Virus record (IMG/VR): IMGVR_UViG_3300006735_000027
Span: 1-64,000 of that record
Length of the DNA stretch: 64,000 bases
Direction: 5' to 3' (one strand)
DNA from: a virus
In this document: positions 40,668 through 48,809 of the stretch, piece by piece
How positions within the stretch are numbered: position 1 is the stretch's first letter
Layout of the letters: each line of letters begins with the position of its first letter
Position numbers and translations under genes: made by a program
Notes under the pieces: model-generated
What the model was told of the DNA's origin: nothing
The model's database searches: none
The model's input: the letters and a program-made list of their open reading frames with translations, nothing else

Positions 40668-41085
40668 TCCTGTTGAAGCCGCTCTGCGTTAGCGAGCCGC
40701 CCATCTTGGCACGCAGTTCCTTAGTGACCATGGCACCAATTTCCTTGGCCAGTGCTTTCTTGTCGGTCTTATCCGTGACCCCACTGACGTCAATCTTCAG
40801 GTTGACCGTGACGTTGGTGGTGGGAGAAGCAGCCGCTGCAGCGCCAGCCGCAGCGCCTACAGGTGAAGCACCTGTCGTTTGCTGGAGCGCAGGCGTGTTG
40901 CCCATTGTGCGAAGTGATTCAGTCAAGTCACGCGTCTCAGCCTTGGTCATGGCCATGGACTTGGTGAAGCGGTCCATTTGCTGCTGAAGCGCCTGCATGT
41001 TGTCCTTGGCGCCCTTGCTGTACTCTCGGAACTTCTCCATCGCTTCGACAGAGCGGGGGTCAATATTGCCATCCATATGCTTCAC
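40660..41085 (-). CDS. Very short tape-measure-like protein (141 aa)
   Basis: Residues 10-65 form a probable coiled coil (MEKFREYSKGAKDNMQAL, QQQMDRFTKSM). An Ala-rich linker follows, then a C-terminal segment VTVNLKIDVSGVTDKTDKKA and IGAMVTKELR, which is the usual ending of phage tape-measure proteins. It follows the tail assembly chaperone genes, exactly where a tape measure belongs, but ordinary tape measures are 600-2000 residues. If it is the true ruler, the tail must be very short; alternatively it is a split-off C-terminal piece or a tail-initiation protein. It overlaps the upstream gene by four bases and the downstream gene by eight. Confidence 0.5.
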   Translation of the reverse strand: MKHMDGNIDPRSVEAMEKFREYSKGAKDNMQALQQQMDRFTKSMAMTKAETRDLTESLRTMGNTPALQQTTGASPVGAAAGAAAAASPTTNVTVNLKIDVSGVTDKTDKKALAKEIGAMVTKELRAKMGGSLTQSGFNRSG

Positions 41086-41345
41086 TCCAATTCTGGGATA
41101 ACGTCATACCCCAAGTAGACTGCTTCTTGCACAGCCTGCTCTTCGCCCTGCATAGCCTGTGCCCAGTATAGCAACTGCTTGGCGTCGTTGATGCTCAATG
41201 TTCTCACGTCCTGTAGAGTCATCCGGTAATGCGTCATCAGAAGGTACTCCATCCCTTCTCGTTGGTAGCGAAGTCGCTCGACCACACTGCGCCCGTGAAC
41301 GAAGTGTTTGATGCGACCGACTTCGCCTCCCGAAAAACCAACCAC
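41082..41345 (-). CDS. Tail assembly chaperone, T-like frame (87 aa from first start)
   Basis: This frame is -1 relative to the gene at 41237-41596 and overlaps it by 109 bases. It has no convincing start of its own (a GTG at 41345 lies deep in the preceding gene). The product is helical (MTLQDVRTLSINDAKQLLY). In siphophages and myophages the tail assembly chaperones G and GT are encoded this way, just upstream of the tape measure, and GT is made by a programmed -1 shift. The arrangement here is the same, so it is probably expressed mainly as a fusion. Confidence 0.55.
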   Translation of the reverse strand: MVGFSGGEVGRIKHFVHGRSVVERLRYQREGMEYLLMTHYRMTLQDVRTLSINDAKQLLYWAQAMQGEEQAVQEAVYLGYDVIPELE

Positions 41346-41596
41346 TCCATCACCTGAGCAGGTTCAGGGAGAAGTGTAGCGAGTCGCTGCCCTGCTTCAG
41401 GGCTGAGATTATCAATGTCCGGGTGCTCGACACGCTGGTCTTTGGCATCGTAAAAGTCCAACCAGTTGGTGAACGCGTGCTTCCAGTAGATGGAAAAGTC
41501 GAGTGAGCCTTGAGCCAGCAAAGGTGCGACAGCCTGCACGTCAAAGAAGGTCAACTTCTTCACTTCGATGATGTAGGCTTTTCCGTCAATGTCCAT
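41237..41596 (-). CDS. Tail assembly chaperone, G-like (119 aa)
   Basis: ATG 41596 is chosen because it is 1 base after the previous stop with AGGA upstream; a longer start at 41623 would overlap that gene. The N-terminus MDIDGKAYIIEVKKLTFFDV resembles tail assembly chaperones and similar cofactors that bind the tape measure before tube assembly. The rest is helical with aromatic residues (IYWKHAFTNWLDFY). It precedes the overlapping T-like frame and the tape-measure-like gene. Confidence 0.5.
   Translation of the reverse strand: MDIDGKAYIIEVKKLTFFDVQAVAPLLAQGSLDFSIYWKHAFTNWLDFYDAKDQRVEHPDIDNLSPEAGQRLATLLPEPAQVMEWLVFREAKSVASNTSFTGAVWSSDFATNEKGWSTF
41331..41340 (-). promoter_or_regulatory. 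Candidate -1 frameshift slippery site
   Basis: On the minus strand the bases read TGGTTTTTCG, within the overlap of the G- and T-like frames, just after the T frame opens. The G-frame codons are GTT TTT; after a -1 slip they become GGT TTT, so A-site pairing is preserved and P-site pairing is imperfect. It is not a perfect XXXYYYZ heptamer, so the exact site is uncertain. Confidence 0.35.
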
Positions 41597-41597
41597 T

Positions 41598-41816
41598 TCA
41601 TTCCTGTTCTGTGGCATACTCACTCACACTCGCGTCGGAAGCCGCCTCTGTCGAGGGGGCATCCTCCAGATGCAGGTGGGCGAACGGGTCTTCGCTGGCC
41701 CTCCCGGCTTCTGGGTCGAAGAGGTACTCTCCGCCCTCTTCTTCTTCGTCGGCCTCAAGGACCGCTGGAATGTAGGCAGCCGACGGGTGAAGGGAAATCC
41801 AGTGTCGCATTGGCAT
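41598..41816 (-). CDS. Small acidic protein between tail tube and chaperone genes (72 aa)
   Basis: It is strongly acidic (LEADEEEEGGEYLFDPEAGR, then SEDPFAHLHLEDAP) with few basic residues. It begins 9 bp after the tail tube gene and ends 1 base before the chaperone ATG. No family is recognised. Acidic small proteins at this place can be tail assembly cofactors (inference). Confidence 0.5.
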   Translation of the reverse strand: MPMRHWISLHPSAAYIPAVLEADEEEEGGEYLFDPEAGRASEDPFAHLHLEDAPSTEAASDASVSEYATEQE

Positions 41817-41825
41817 CTGAATCCC

Positions 41826-43886
41826 TCACAGGTGGTAGTCGGCGTCGGTGCTAATGACCTTGATGTTCTGAGGCTTCAGTTTCAGGGTGGTGAACAGTAG
41901 CCCTTTGTCGTCAGGTACTGGGACGGGGAGGGCGGTAATCAAGTAATCGTCGATGACGATGCGGAGGTTGGGCGATTCGCCTGAGCCACCACTGGACACT
42001 TGCTTGGTGAAGTTGAGCATGATAGTGCCCCCAGTTGACCCCACCGTCCCACCTCGTTGGATGTGTGTACGAATTTCGTGAATCAGCGTCGCATCCTCAA
42101 GCGCAAGCGTCACTTCCATCTCGAACTCTTCGCGGCCTTCGCGGATGACGGAGGGGTTCCGCGTGCCGCCGTATGGCACCTGCTTCAGACTCAGCGAAGT
42201 GGACGAATCGACAGACTCAGCGACAGGGTTACTCTGAATGGTGTGAAACAGTTCGACGCCCGTTTTGCCTCGCAACTCGAACGCGCTGATGTAGGTCATG
42301 TTCTGGTCGAACATCGAGATGGTGCCGTTATAGAACATGAAGGGCTTCTCGCCGTTCTTCGGAATGCCGGCCACCTTACGGTTCTTCTTGGTGTCTGCCG
42401 TGTTCTGGAACATGCGGTGCGCAGTGTAGCGGTCACCCTTGTTCGATGATTCGAGTCGACCGGTGTCCGTGTAGGTGGACAGTGCGTCGAAGACGCAGCG
42501 GTACTTGAGTTCAGCATCGACCGTGCTGCTCAGTTCCCACTCAACCACCTTGCAGCCGCGGAAGATGCGCGTCAATTGCTTGCTGTCGCCTGTGCTACCG
42601 GGAGCCGTCGTTGACTCACCAGTCGCGTTGAATGAACCAATGTCGCGCGTGCGGACGCTGTGCTCCATGCAGAACGACGGGATGGTGTCTGAGGAGAACA
42701 GGAGGCGGTGGACTGGGTTGCGAATGTCCTTGGCATCGTCAGTGATGTTCGGACTGTTGTTGCCAAGGTCGTCTTCGTACTCACGCAGTTCGATGGTGTC
42801 GGATGTTGTGTGCGTGAACTGCCACGGGTCGTCGACGTAAAGTCGGAAGCGGCTGCTGCCAAGTGATTCAATGGCGGAGATGCGACGGCACTCGCTGGTC
42901 TCAGCCCATTCAAAATGAACGGCATCGCTGGACAAGGAGGAACTACTTGACTCGTTGGGCCAATATTGCGTGCTTCCGGTTTCTGGAGTTTTATACGTGG
43001 TCGTAGGAGCGAGCGTCGTGTCCTTGATGAGAACGTAGTCACCAACGGCAGCATCTGTGCTTGAGCCGAAACGAACGCTACCGCTCTGGCTGCTGGTTAC
43101 ATCGAGGTAGGTCTGGCCCGGCGAAATGTTGGCGTAAATGGTTGGCACTGGGCTGGCGGCATGCGCACGCGTGCCGCACTTGTCTTTGCTGACGACCTCG
43201 CGTCCAAGGCTATAGTAGAGCCACTTGGCACTGTGCATCGGCAATTCGATAGCGCCGCCGCTGTGATGCACCTTGCCTGTCTGCTGAACGGCAACCTGTC
43301 GACCAAGACCGACGACGTGGTACGAGTGCAAGTCAACCGTTGTGTCGGGCAACGTCATGAAACTGGCCAGACCGACGAACTGGTCGATGAGACTGACTTC
43401 CTTGGAACTGGCTGCAGCCGTGTTTTGCACGTTGTTGCCGTCACCCTGCAACGTCGGCATGCCGAGAGAGTGGATGAACATCGCATCTCCTGTCGCGCTG
43501 CTCAGACCACTACCGATGTTCTGAAGCGCCGGTACGACCTTGATGACGGTCGCGTTCGACTCGAACGTGTGGTCTACGATGGTGAAGATACGACTCTGGA
43601 ATGCGCTGACGTAGTGTGAGCCATACGCACCAGTTCCAGTGCCAGTGTTGTGGAAGGTCAACTTCTGACCAATGAGCATTCCAATAGGCACCTTGAGCAC
43701 GGGCTTGGAGGGCTCGAAGATGCTGCTGGCGCTAACGGTCGTCGTGCCTGTGAACGTGATGGTCGTGAAGTCGGTGTTGTCGGTAGACGTCCATTCACGA
43801 GGCAGGCCATGCTCAATGTAGACGCCCGTCTCATGACCCATCACGACTTCAGAGACGTCGCCCTTGAAGTGGCCGCCGAAACTCAC
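41826..43886 (-). CDS. Major tail tube-like protein with large insertions (686 aa)
   Basis: The order terminator, this gene, chaperones, tape measure is that of a major tail protein. The C-terminal part (EEFEMEVTLALEDATLIHEI, LRIVIDDYLITALPVPVPDD, FTTLKLKPQNI) has the alternating strands and closing beta hairpin of tail tube proteins. It is far longer than the usual 150-400 residues: the N-terminal 450 residues contain Ser/Thr-rich beta inserts (SPGQTYLDVTSSQSGSVRF, VGDYVLIKDTT) that may decorate the tube. A tail sheath is an alternative, but I see no sheath signature and no second tube gene. The stop-start overlap with the terminator-like gene is four bases. Confidence 0.45.
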   Translation of the reverse strand: MSFGGHFKGDVSEVVMGHETGVYIEHGLPREWTSTDNTDFTTITFTGTTTVSASSIFEPSKPVLKVPIGMLIGQKLTFHNTGTGTGAYGSHYVSAFQSRIFTIVDHTFESNATVIKVVPALQNIGSGLSSATGDAMFIHSLGMPTLQGDGNNVQNTAAASSKEVSLIDQFVGLASFMTLPDTTVDLHSYHVVGLGRQVAVQQTGKVHHSGGAIELPMHSAKWLYYSLGREVVSKDKCGTRAHAASPVPTIYANISPGQTYLDVTSSQSGSVRFGSSTDAAVGDYVLIKDTTLAPTTTYKTPETGSTQYWPNESSSSSLSSDAVHFEWAETSECRRISAIESLGSSRFRLYVDDPWQFTHTTSDTIELREYEDDLGNNSPNITDDAKDIRNPVHRLLFSSDTIPSFCMEHSVRTRDIGSFNATGESTTAPGSTGDSKQLTRIFRGCKVVEWELSSTVDAELKYRCVFDALSTYTDTGRLESSNKGDRYTAHRMFQNTADTKKNRKVAGIPKNGEKPFMFYNGTISMFDQNMTYISAFELRGKTGVELFHTIQSNPVAESVDSSTSLSLKQVPYGGTRNPSVIREGREEFEMEVTLALEDATLIHEIRTHIQRGGTVGSTGGTIMLNFTKQVSSGGSGESPNLRIVIDDYLITALPVPVPDDKGLLFTTLKLKPQNIKVISTDADYHL

Positions 43887-44356
43887 GGAATCAACTCCGC
43901 AAGGATGACGACTTCGACTTGGAAGGTATGTCGGAACAACTTCTTCGTGCGGTCAGACAGGTCCGTGCGCGTCTTCAGAATCATCCTGTCGAAGTTGACC
44001 CCGTCTCCCTTGCGCGACACGTGAATGATGCGACGCATCTCGTCCTCCATCTTACGCAAACGAGAACGCCCACGAGCCGTGCGCATGTCCACCGTGATGT
44101 TGACGCGCGTCGTCACGAAGTTATACAGAAGGTCAGGGACCTCTTCATTGAGGGCTGTCTCGTAGCACACGATGTAGTCGTGACGTTGCAGGTCCAGTCG
44201 CTTGCCGCGCTCAGGCCCTTCACTGGCCACGTCGATAATGATGGGCTTTACGTTGTCCGTGTTGCCTCTGTTCCAACCTGTTTTGGTCACAGCGTTGTGG
44301 TCAGCCTTGAGCAGGTCAATGACCGTCTGCAGCGGCTCCTTATACGTCGCCGTCAT
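43883..44356 (-). CDS. Tail terminator/completion-like protein (157 aa)
   Basis: A compact alpha/beta protein between the head-tail connector and the tail tube gene, overlapping both by four bases. The pattern LDLQRHDYIVCYE, RVNITVDMRTARGRSRL, FRHTFQVEVVIL, with an N-terminal helix (LQTVIDLLKADHN), resembles gpU-type or HK97 gp10-like terminators, which cap the tail tube. The call rests on size, place and strand pattern. Confidence 0.5.
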   Translation of the reverse strand: MTATYKEPLQTVIDLLKADHNAVTKTGWNRGNTDNVKPIIIDVASEGPERGKRLDLQRHDYIVCYETALNEEVPDLLYNFVTTRVNITVDMRTARGRSRLRKMEDEMRRIIHVSRKGDGVNFDRMILKTRTDLSDRTKKLFRHTFQVEVVILAELIP

Positions 44357-45921
44357 GCGAAGACCACCACTTCCTTGTAGCGAGCAAGGATGTCCATGGC
44401 CTCCCTACGGAACAACTGTGCCTTGGAGCCGAGGTCAATGTTCTGACTCCCCTCGGGAATCAGCACGCTTCGGTCGTCCGACATCAGCAGTTCGCTCGCC
44501 ACAAGTTTGGTGGCTGCCTCCTCAATCGCCTTTTCCAGATACCGCTCTCCGTAGATGTAGGACACCTTGATGGCGTTATACTCGAAGAAAGGGTACGAGT
44601 TGTTGAAGTAAATGATGCCCATTTCGTGGTCAAGCCACCAGTCGCGCAGACGAGCGCTGTCTCCGCTGGCACTGCCACCCTGCAAATCAAGAAGCAGAGA
44701 TTGCTGGGTGATAGTACCGCTGACTGCCGTGTGGTCACCAACTACGTCGGCGCACCCAGTGAACGATGTGCCCGTCTTTCCAGTGTAGCGAAACACGATG
44801 GCTCCGTTAATAGCCACACCTGCATCCACGAACCCTGTCGTAGAGTCCACGTTGATAGTCCCCGAAGAAGCCGAGGACACGGTCGCTGAGTTCCCTTGAG
44901 TCTGGTCAATGGTGATGTCGCTGGAGTTGGTTACGATACTGCACTTCTCGCCTCCTTTGACGGCGCGCATGCTCGTAAGTTTCACCACGCCCGTACCGTA
45001 GTCACTGTTGGCTGATGCCAAGAACTCGTTGTGGACTGCCACGTTTGAGGTCGAGCCCTCAAGAGTGAACGCGGGTGAGAAGTCGACAACGGCTTTGCTG
45101 ACGCGGTCCTCTTTGTTGATGAGGTCAGCAAAGTTCTGAGCGACAGTGGTAGAATCAAAGTCGTCACGCCACTGAGTCGCACCGGTGCCTTGAGCGAGCG
45201 TGGCAACGCTGCCGTTGCCGGGTGAGATGAAGATGGATGAAGAGGCAAGGTTGCTCACGTCGTTGAACTCGATGCGGGCCTCTGCACCGCAAATCTCTCG
45301 GTAGTCGTCACCTTGCCAAAGTTCGATGCGCAGAATCTGCTGAACGTTTCGGAAGAGCAGTGGGGCTGTGCCCACGTAATCTGTGAAGTATCGGCGTCGG
45401 TAGGGCTTGTACGTGTCGAAGTTGATGTACTCTGCCGCAACGAGGTAGGGCCTCCACGCGTTGTGCGTGTAGTTGTCGATGCGGTCCTGAATGCGGCGAA
45501 TGTGGTCTTCGACAATACTCTTCTTGACGCCGCGACTCTTGCCGTTGGTGAAGATGGTCAGGTTCTGAATCTCCGTGTTGGCCGTCGTCGTGTAGTTGGA
45601 ATGGGTGCTGACGGTGGTGGGCAACTTCACGTATTTCGTACCGCTAACGTCCTCGACTACAGGCGTCGTAATGGTGAACTCTGTACCCAGAGGGTCGAGG
45701 TCGCTGAAAACGAGAATGGTATCGCCGCTTTCAAAGCCGTGCTCACGGAAATCCGTACCTGTGATGTAGAAACCGGTCGATGCTGAGTTTGCAGCAGCAA
45801 TCACAGGCTCTCCCGCTGCGATGCCGAGTAGTTCGCCCACCTTGTTACCCGTCGTGTAGACGACAGCCGAGGGTTCGAGTGGACGAGTTTCTGGCTCACC
45901 GGGGCTGAAGACGACAGGCAT
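44353..45921 (-). CDS. Head-tail connector (adaptor) protein with beta insert (522 aa)
   Basis: The C-terminal 90 residues (MGIIYFNNSYPFFEYNAIKV, then YLEKAIEEAATKLVASELL) match the gp6-like adaptors that dock on the portal, whose helices typically start with a Y..A..A..L pattern. A central segment VDSTTGFVDAGVAINGAIVF and YTGKTGTSFTGC is a small beta module with some likeness to those in the tail proteins. The N-terminal part has HIRRIQDRIDNYTHNAW, also typical of adaptors. It is longer than the usual 100-200 residues because of these inserts. Confidence 0.5.
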   Translation of the reverse strand: MPVVFSPGEPETRPLEPSAVVYTTGNKVGELLGIAAGEPVIAAANSASTGFYITGTDFREHGFESGDTILVFSDLDPLGTEFTITTPVVEDVSGTKYVKLPTTVSTHSNYTTTANTEIQNLTIFTNGKSRGVKKSIVEDHIRRIQDRIDNYTHNAWRPYLVAAEYINFDTYKPYRRRYFTDYVGTAPLLFRNVQQILRIELWQGDDYREICGAEARIEFNDVSNLASSSIFISPGNGSVATLAQGTGATQWRDDFDSTTVAQNFADLINKEDRVSKAVVDFSPAFTLEGSTSNVAVHNEFLASANSDYGTGVVKLTSMRAVKGGEKCSIVTNSSDITIDQTQGNSATVSSASSGTINVDSTTGFVDAGVAINGAIVFRYTGKTGTSFTGCADVVGDHTAVSGTITQQSLLLDLQGGSASGDSARLRDWWLDHEMGIIYFNNSYPFFEYNAIKVSYIYGERYLEKAIEEAATKLVASELLMSDDRSVLIPEGSQNIDLGSKAQLFRREAMDILARYKEVVVFA

Positions 45922-45930
45922 GTTTTCACC

Positions 45931-46221
45931 TCAGTGCTGCTTCACTCCCAGATTGAAGTCCATGGCTTTCCCGCACGTGCGACAGGTGTCGACCCAGCAG
46001 AAGTACAGCATCCCGCAGTGTTTGCAGCGAGTACCAGAACCGATGTTGAGAACGTCCCCTGCAGCACGGTTGCGGTTGCGCTGCTTCAAGGTAACGCCCT
46101 CAAGGGGCTTGTCCTCGTTGGTTCGGACTGAAGCGCCGTAGCCTTCGTTGAGGCGAATGCCTCGCTTCTGCATCCGCTCGATGTCGTCGAGGCCGAGGCT
46201 ACCGAAGTCGTCCATTCGCAC
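45931..46221 (-). CDS. Zinc-ribbon protein of the head module (96 aa)
   Basis: CKHC and CRTC, 15 residues apart, sit in a hydrophobic setting (CGMLYFCWVDTC), a compact zinc ribbon. The N-terminus MDDFGSLGLDDIERMQKRG is helical. The start may be GTG 46221 or ATG 46215; the latter has GGGGGTG upstream. It lies in the head-to-tail region. The function is unknown. Confidence 0.6.
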   Translation of the reverse strand: MRMDDFGSLGLDDIERMQKRGIRLNEGYGASVRTNEDKPLEGVTLKQRNRNRAAGDVLNIGSGTRCKHCGMLYFCWVDTCRTCGKAMDFNLGVKQH

Positions 46222-46233
46222 ACCCCCTATGAA

Positions 46234-46407
46234 TCAGGAGGTGACGACCACAACGTAAAGATTGCCGAGCATGAGGTAGGACGTAACACCTTCCACGGTC
46301 TTGCCGTTGGTGTAATCGTCCAGTACCTTTTGGACACCGCCAGCCACAGATGCCCCAGTCTCCTTCGCATCGGAAGGCTTGAACTCGAACACTTTGGTGT
46401 CGGACAC
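46234..46407 (-). CDS. Small head-module protein (57 aa)
   Basis: A GTG-initiated gene fills the space between the zinc-ribbon gene and the next upstream gene: it begins MSDTKVFEFKPSDAKETGAS and ends with a hydrophobic strand YLMLGNLYVVVVTS. GTGACTGAGTG precedes it without a strong ribosome site. No family is recognised. Confidence 0.5.
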   Translation of the reverse strand: MSDTKVFEFKPSDAKETGASVAGGVQKVLDDYTNGKTVEGVTSYLMLGNLYVVVVTS

Positions 46408-46416
46408 TCAGTCACC

Positions 46417-46737
46417 TCAGGAGCGGCGACCGATGGCCATGAACGTGCCACCAATGGTAGCCTGAGCCGCACCGGGGGTGTTGACGGTAATCGTCGTTCC
46501 ACTAACGGTGGCAAACTCACCAAAAGTGAAGGGAGCGGCATCAGATTGGTCAGCCGCAGTTCCGGGTTCAAGAGTCTGAGGAGCCAAAGCACCGGTGGGG
46601 GTGACGACAGCCATGTCCACACTGATGAGAAGGCTGCCCAGTTCAATCGTAGTATCGGACGCAGCGTAGGAGCCGGTCACAACCATGCGGTCGCCAAAGT
46701 AGGTTGGTCGGGGGTCAATCGTTACTGCCATTTTCAT
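46417..46737 (-). CDS. Small beta-rich head-module protein (106 aa)
   Basis: ATGA overlap with the upstream gene. It has Ala/Thr/Gly-rich beta strands (FGDRMVVTGSYAAS, GTTITVNTPGAAQA, GGTFMAIGRR) and no charged core. The size and position downstream of the capsid gene suit a capsid cement or minor head protein (inference). Confidence 0.45.
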   Translation of the reverse strand: MKMAVTIDPRPTYFGDRMVVTGSYAASDTTIELGSLLISVDMAVVTPTGALAPQTLEPGTAADQSDAAPFTFGEFATVSGTTITVNTPGAAQATIGGTFMAIGRRS

Positions 46738-47135
46738 TCACTCTCCGTGGTAAGTTCTTCCGAAGCCTCTTCGACTTCAGGAGTAGGTGCTGCTTCGGGC
46801 TCAGGAGCCGGAGCGGGGTTGAGGACGCCTTCGACCGCGGCGAGCAGTTTGCTCTTGGTGGCGTAGCCGCCAACGGTCTGACCGCGCTCAACGAGCCATG
46901 CGGTAATGTCCTTCTTGGTCCAGCCAGCGTCAGGAAGGCCGTCAGAGCCTTCGTCCACCGTCACGCCCTCGTCGCCTTCAACGAGGAAGGCGGTTGGGTT
47001 AGTGCAGATGGCGACACGATGCTCGTCCAGATACGCCTGCGAAACCTCAACAGGTTCGCCGCGTGGCCAGAGTACTCCGGTGCCGTCAGGCTTCTTCCGG
47101 TAGACCCGGCTGCCAATGTAGGTCACGGTGGGCAC
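46734..47135 (-). CDS. Head-module protein with HeH/SAP-like domain (133 aa)
   Basis: The N-terminal 50 residues are beta-like (VTYIGSRVYRKKPDG, LWPRGEPVEV). Residues about 70-105 (GWTKKDITAWLVERGQTVGG, YATKSKLLAAVEGVL) match the HeH/LEM/SAP-like helix-extension-helix found in many small phage head proteins. A Pro/Glu-rich acidic tail (APAPEPEAAPTPEVEEASEE) follows. It may bind DNA or capsid. Confidence 0.55.
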   Translation of the reverse strand: MPTVTYIGSRVYRKKPDGTGVLWPRGEPVEVSQAYLDEHRVAICTNPTAFLVEGDEGVTVDEGSDGLPDAGWTKKDITAWLVERGQTVGGYATKSKLLAAVEGVLNPAPAPEPEAAPTPEVEEASEELTTESE

Positions 47136-47146
47136 GAAGGCTCACC

Positions 47147-47611
47147 TCAGTTCAGCATGACGACAGTCACAGTTCCTGCGCCAGCCGCTTCGCCGTGAAG
47201 GACGATGGCCGGGAGAGAACCCCCAGTCTTGGTCGCTGGGGCGGTACCGGTGTTGGTGAACGTGGCGGACAGAGTCTTGTCTGCCACTGCGAACGTCTGT
47301 CCGAGGACACCAATGATTTTCGAGGCGCCTGCGCTGATGGTCATCGTTTGCTCAGCAGCGTCGGCCAAGGTGAACGCGATGGTCACCAAGCGCATGCTGC
47401 CGACAGCGTTTCCGTCAGCGTTGCTGGCGGTAAAGCCCGTCAGGCTTCCGGGGTAGGAACCTCCGGTGTTGCCGCTGAGCCAACCAGTCTCATCGACAGG
47501 TGTGCCCGTTCGCATGTCGAGGTCCAAGAGAACCGAAACCGTACCGTTGGTGAAATCACCGTCATCGTAAGAAATCGTCAGTTGCTTGTTTTCTGCCGTT
47601 CGTGTAGTCAT
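47147..47611 (-). CDS. Capsid decoration-like protein (154 aa)
   Basis: A beta-rich, low-charge protein encoded immediately downstream of the major capsid gene with strong AGAGAACACATGGAGGAATG upstream. Features: ISYDDGDFTNGTVSVLLDLD, FTASNADGNAVGSM, MTISAGASKIIGVLG. Position and composition suit a capsid cement/decoration protein; no sequence family is recognised. Confidence 0.45.
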   Translation of the reverse strand: MTTRTAENKQLTISYDDGDFTNGTVSVLLDLDMRTGTPVDETGWLSGNTGGSYPGSLTGFTASNADGNAVGSMRLVTIAFTLADAAEQTMTISAGASKIIGVLGQTFAVADKTLSATFTNTGTAPATKTGGSLPAIVLHGEAAGAGTVTVVMLN

Positions 47612-47646
47612 GATTCATTCCTCCATGTGTTCTCTTCAGCACGCCC

Positions 47647-48774
47647 TCACTTGAGGTCGCGGATGCTCCCCTGTCCACCGAAGAAGGTGGTCCAGACTTC
47701 GCCCATGGTGCGGTACAGGCCTTCCTGACCGAGCCGGTTGATGGCGAAGGGGTCGCCCGTCTCAATGCCGGACTCGAAGTACTGAGTCGGCTTGGCGGTG
47801 CTGAAGTAGAGGTAGTCCGTGTCCATCATGTAGATGCGGCTGATGCCGTCACTGGCCATTTCCTTGGTGGGGATGATGGGGACACCGTTGTAGGTCGCCA
47901 CGATGAACCCGGCTTCGATACCGGGGACACCCTTGACGCCGTTGTAGGTGGGAACCACACGCTTCTCTTCCATGAAGCGCTGTTGCGCCTGCAGGAGTTG
48001 CTGGATGCGCATGAGGGTGTCGTACCCGGTCAGCATGACCTTGGGGTTGCCACCGCGCTCCCAAATGAGGCGGAAGAGTTCGTCAAGGTGGTCGAGGCTC
48101 AGAGTCCGGTTGGTGGAACTTGAGTCAGCGGAGTCCTCGGCGAAGGACCACGTGTTGGCGCTGCGGTCGATGGAGTAGAGGTCCTCGTCGTTGGTGTCGT
48201 AGTGCGTACCGGAGGTCATCGAGTTGTTGCCCGTGGTGATGCGGTCGAGCGACTCAATGTCGTTGCCCGCAACCGTGGTGACGTCCTCGGTGAGCATGTC
48301 GTTGATGTGCTCTGCGTGGTGCTTGCCCATTTCCTCCTTGAGGACTGAGCGGATGTCGCCCAGACCGTCGTCCTTGTCGTTGAGGAAGATGGCCGTCTCC
48401 GACATGTCGAAGGAGTGAGCCACAGTCTTGGGCTTTGCAGCCACGTTCTGGAACGTTGGCTTGGTGGTGTCCGGCAGAGTGCCGTTCTCAGCGATGCCGC
48501 CGCCAACAACCTTGGAAGGCTTAGCGGTGACGACGCGCCATCCACTGCGGTCCCAAGGCTTCTTGGGAAGGATGGAGAAGGCGTTGAACTCTTGGTTCAA
48601 CTGGCTCCAGACCTTGCGGCCGTAGATGGCTTGGTAGGTACCAGCCGTGGTGCTGAGGAGCGGAGCGTCCGCCTTCAGCAACTCACTGCCGGAGTAGGAG
48701 TAGCCCATCGAGGACCCTGCCCCGTAGTAGTACCGCTCCATGTCGTTGACTGTTCGCATGTAGTTTCGTGCCAT
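47647..48774 (-). CDS. Major capsid protein, HK97 fold
   Basis: The protein has 375 residues and directly follows the prohead protease gene, with GGAGG before the ATG. Expected elements are seen: a helical N-terminal arm, an A-domain core (KVMLTGYDTLMRIQQLL, GFIVATYNGVPII, SRIYMMDTDYLYF), a spine-helix region (GLGDIRSVLKEEMGKHHAEH) and a C-terminal strand (PTQYFESGIETGDPF, YRTMGEVWTTFF). The N-terminal delta domain of HK97 is not fused here; scaffolding appears to come from the protease gene instead. It forms the icosahedral shell. Confidence 0.85.
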   Translation of the reverse strand: MARNYMRTVNDMERYYYGAGSSMGYSYSGSELLKADAPLLSTTAGTYQAIYGRKVWSQLNQEFNAFSILPKKPWDRSGWRVVTAKPSKVVGGGIAENGTLPDTTKPTFQNVAAKPKTVAHSFDMSETAIFLNDKDDGLGDIRSVLKEEMGKHHAEHINDMLTEDVTTVAGNDIESLDRITTGNNSMTSGTHYDTNDEDLYSIDRSANTWSFAEDSADSSSTNRTLSLDHLDELFRLIWERGGNPKVMLTGYDTLMRIQQLLQAQQRFMEEKRVVPTYNGVKGVPGIEAGFIVATYNGVPIIPTKEMASDGISRIYMMDTDYLYFSTAKPTQYFESGIETGDPFAINRLGQEGLYRTMGEVWTTFFGGQGSIRDLK

Positions 48775-48809
48775 GATTCATTCCTCCATGATTTCTGTTT
48801 GTCCGAGGC

